Assembly: GCA_044221445.1 (NCBI GenBank)
Contig: JBGAPF010000002.1
Span: 124,001-188,000, forward strand
Length of the DNA stretch: 64,000 nt
Direction: 5' to 3'
Origin: JBDHTS01 sp044221445
Lineage (GTDB): Bacteria; Pseudomonadota; Alphaproteobacteria; Micavibrionales; Micavibrionaceae
Of this stretch, positions 63,153 to 64,000 are shown piece by piece. The position numbers and the translations under genes are program-made. How positions within the stretch are numbered: the first letter of the stretch is position 1; every line of letters starts with the position of its first letter. Below the pieces are notes generated by a model. The model was given only the letters and a program-made list of their open reading frames with translations, was not told the DNA's origin and made no database searches.

Positions 63153-64000
63153 ATGCGCATCCTTATCATCAGCGACGCCTGGAAACCGCAGACCAACGGC
63201 GTCGTGCGCACCTACGAACATCTTCAGGAAGAACTGGTAACGCTCGGACATACCGTTCTTGTCATAGGTCCGCACGATTTCCGATGCCGCGTTCCGTTGC
63301 CCGGCTACCCGGAGATCGAACTTGCCCTGTTTGCCTACAGGCCCCTGAGCCGTATCCTCGAAAGCTTCCGCCCGGATACCATCCATATCGGAACGGAAGG
63401 CCCGTTGGGCCAGGCCGCGCGGCGCTATTGTATGCGTCACGGCCTGCCCTTCACCACCTGCTACCACACCCAGTTTCCCGATTACGCGGCCAAACGTGCG
63501 GCCAAATTCTGCTCATGGCTCGAACATCCTGTCAGGCGCTGCTTCATTCATCGCCTGCGTCGCTTTCACAACGCCTCTGCGGCTATTATGGTCGCAACGT
63601 CCAGCCTTGAAACGACTCTGCGCGACTGGGGGTTTACGGCGCCGTTTTACCGGCTCACGCGGGGGGTGAACATCGACCTTTTTACAGCTGAGAAAAAAGA
63701 TATTTTTTTAGATCTGAAACATCCGGTTGCGCTTTATGTCGGCCGGATCGCCATCGAAAAAAACCTGGAAGCGTTCTTGTCCATGCCCTGGGAAGGTTCC
63801 AAAGTCCTTGTGGGTGACGGCCCCGACCGGAAGTCTCTTCAGGCCGCGTTCCCGCAGGCCCTTTTTCCCGGCCAGAAAATCGGCCCGGAACTCGCCGCCC
63901 ATTACCAGTCGGCGGATATTTTCGTTTTCCCGTCCCGTACCGATACGTTCGGCATGGTCGTCATCGAAGCTCTTGCCTGCGGCCTGCCGGTGGCCGCCTA
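63153..64000 (+). CDS. GT4 glycosyltransferase, truncated by window end
   Basis: 283 codons in the window, no stop. MRILIISDAWKPQTNGVVRT with YEHLQEELVTLGHTVLVIGP is the typical N-terminus of the MgtA/PimB-like GT4 subfamily, with HIGTEGPLGQAARRYCMRHG and CYHTQFPDYAA. ALYVGRIAIEKNLEAFLSM is the donor-domain start; FVFPSRTDTFGMVVIEALAC with GLPVAA supplies the E-x7-E motif. Probably a mannosyl- or glucosyltransferase acting on lipids. Divergent from the propeller gene. Confidence 0.93.
   Translation, partial: MRILIISDAWKPQTNGVVRTYEHLQEELVTLGHTVLVIGPHDFRCRVPLPGYPEIELALFAYRPLSRILESFRPDTIHIGTEGPLGQAARRYCMRHGLPFTTCYHTQFPDYAAKRAAKFCSWLEHPVRRCFIHRLRRFHNASAAIMVATSSLETTLRDWGFTAPFYRLTRGVNIDLFTAEKKDIFLDLKHPVALYVGRIAIEKNLEAFLSMPWEGSKVLVGDGPDRKSLQAAFPQALFPGQKIGPELAAHYQSADIFVFPSRTDTFGMVVIEALACGLPVAA

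Overview
The window looks like one chromosomal stretch of an alphaproteobacterium. The flagellar set points there directly: FlbT, FlaF and the sigma-54 activator FlbD are alphaproteobacterial hallmarks. FlhF and FlhG suggest a polar flagellum. The isocitrate dehydrogenase is the long Thermus/Rickettsia type. The order cannot be fixed from sequence alone; a Micavibrio- or Rhodospirillales-like lineage is a guess. There are no rRNA genes, CRISPR arrays, transposases or integrases. One tRNA (Leu, anticodon CAA) is present.

Layout. 1-5.4 kb: housekeeping genes (CinA-like fragment, map, a glutamate-cysteine-ligase-like gene, radC, purB). 5.4-7.0 kb: an AT-richer pocket with two orphan genes and a diverged second copy of the purB 3' end, which looks like an insertion or replacement scar. 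7.0-8.2 kb: an iron-storage module (bacterioferritin and two Bfd-like ferredoxins) with shared iron-box-like sites. 8.2-19.4 kb: a secreted cyclophilin, a GH13 glucosidase, a glycosyltransferase-like gene, a leucine-dehydrogenase-like gene, two tandem secreted paralogs of unknown function, an LprI-like protein, uvrA and tRNA-Leu. 19.5-52.7 kb: a large flagellar region: flgI-flgJ-flgN-like-fliK-flgD-flgE; a TPR/methyltransferase gene; flagellin; a giant RTX protein; flbT-flaF; a FlaG-like gene; fliF-fliG-fliH-fliN; flbD; flhA; flhF-flhG; and a second FliK-like gene. Non-flagellar genes are interleaved: csaA, a methyltransferase, an OmpA-like lipoprotein, a DUF3137-like membrane protein and two tandem ATP-grasp-like proteins. 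52.7-64 kb: icd, a GNAT gene, nhaD, an EamA transporter, a YjbH-like outer-membrane protein, a two-gene unit with a RelE/ParE-like N-terminus, rluD, a secreted propeller-like protein and a truncated glycosyltransferase.

How it works together. FlbD is expected to activate sigma-54 promoters, and good -24/-12 matches lie before flgI, flagellin and fliF. FlbT and FlaF act after transcription on flagellin, whose leader carries a terminator-like hairpin and an inverted repeat around the ribosome-binding site. FlhF and FlhG place and count flagella. Bfr and the Bfd proteins store and release iron.

The most novel-looking items are the tandem ATP-grasp pair inside the flagellar region, the purB 3'-end scar, the RelE-like fusion pair, the tandem secreted paralogs, and two single-base frame breaks (flgE and the TPR/methyltransferase gene) 1.7 kb apart that are either sequencing errors or gene decay. 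Function names rest on motif recognition by eye; no database search was run.
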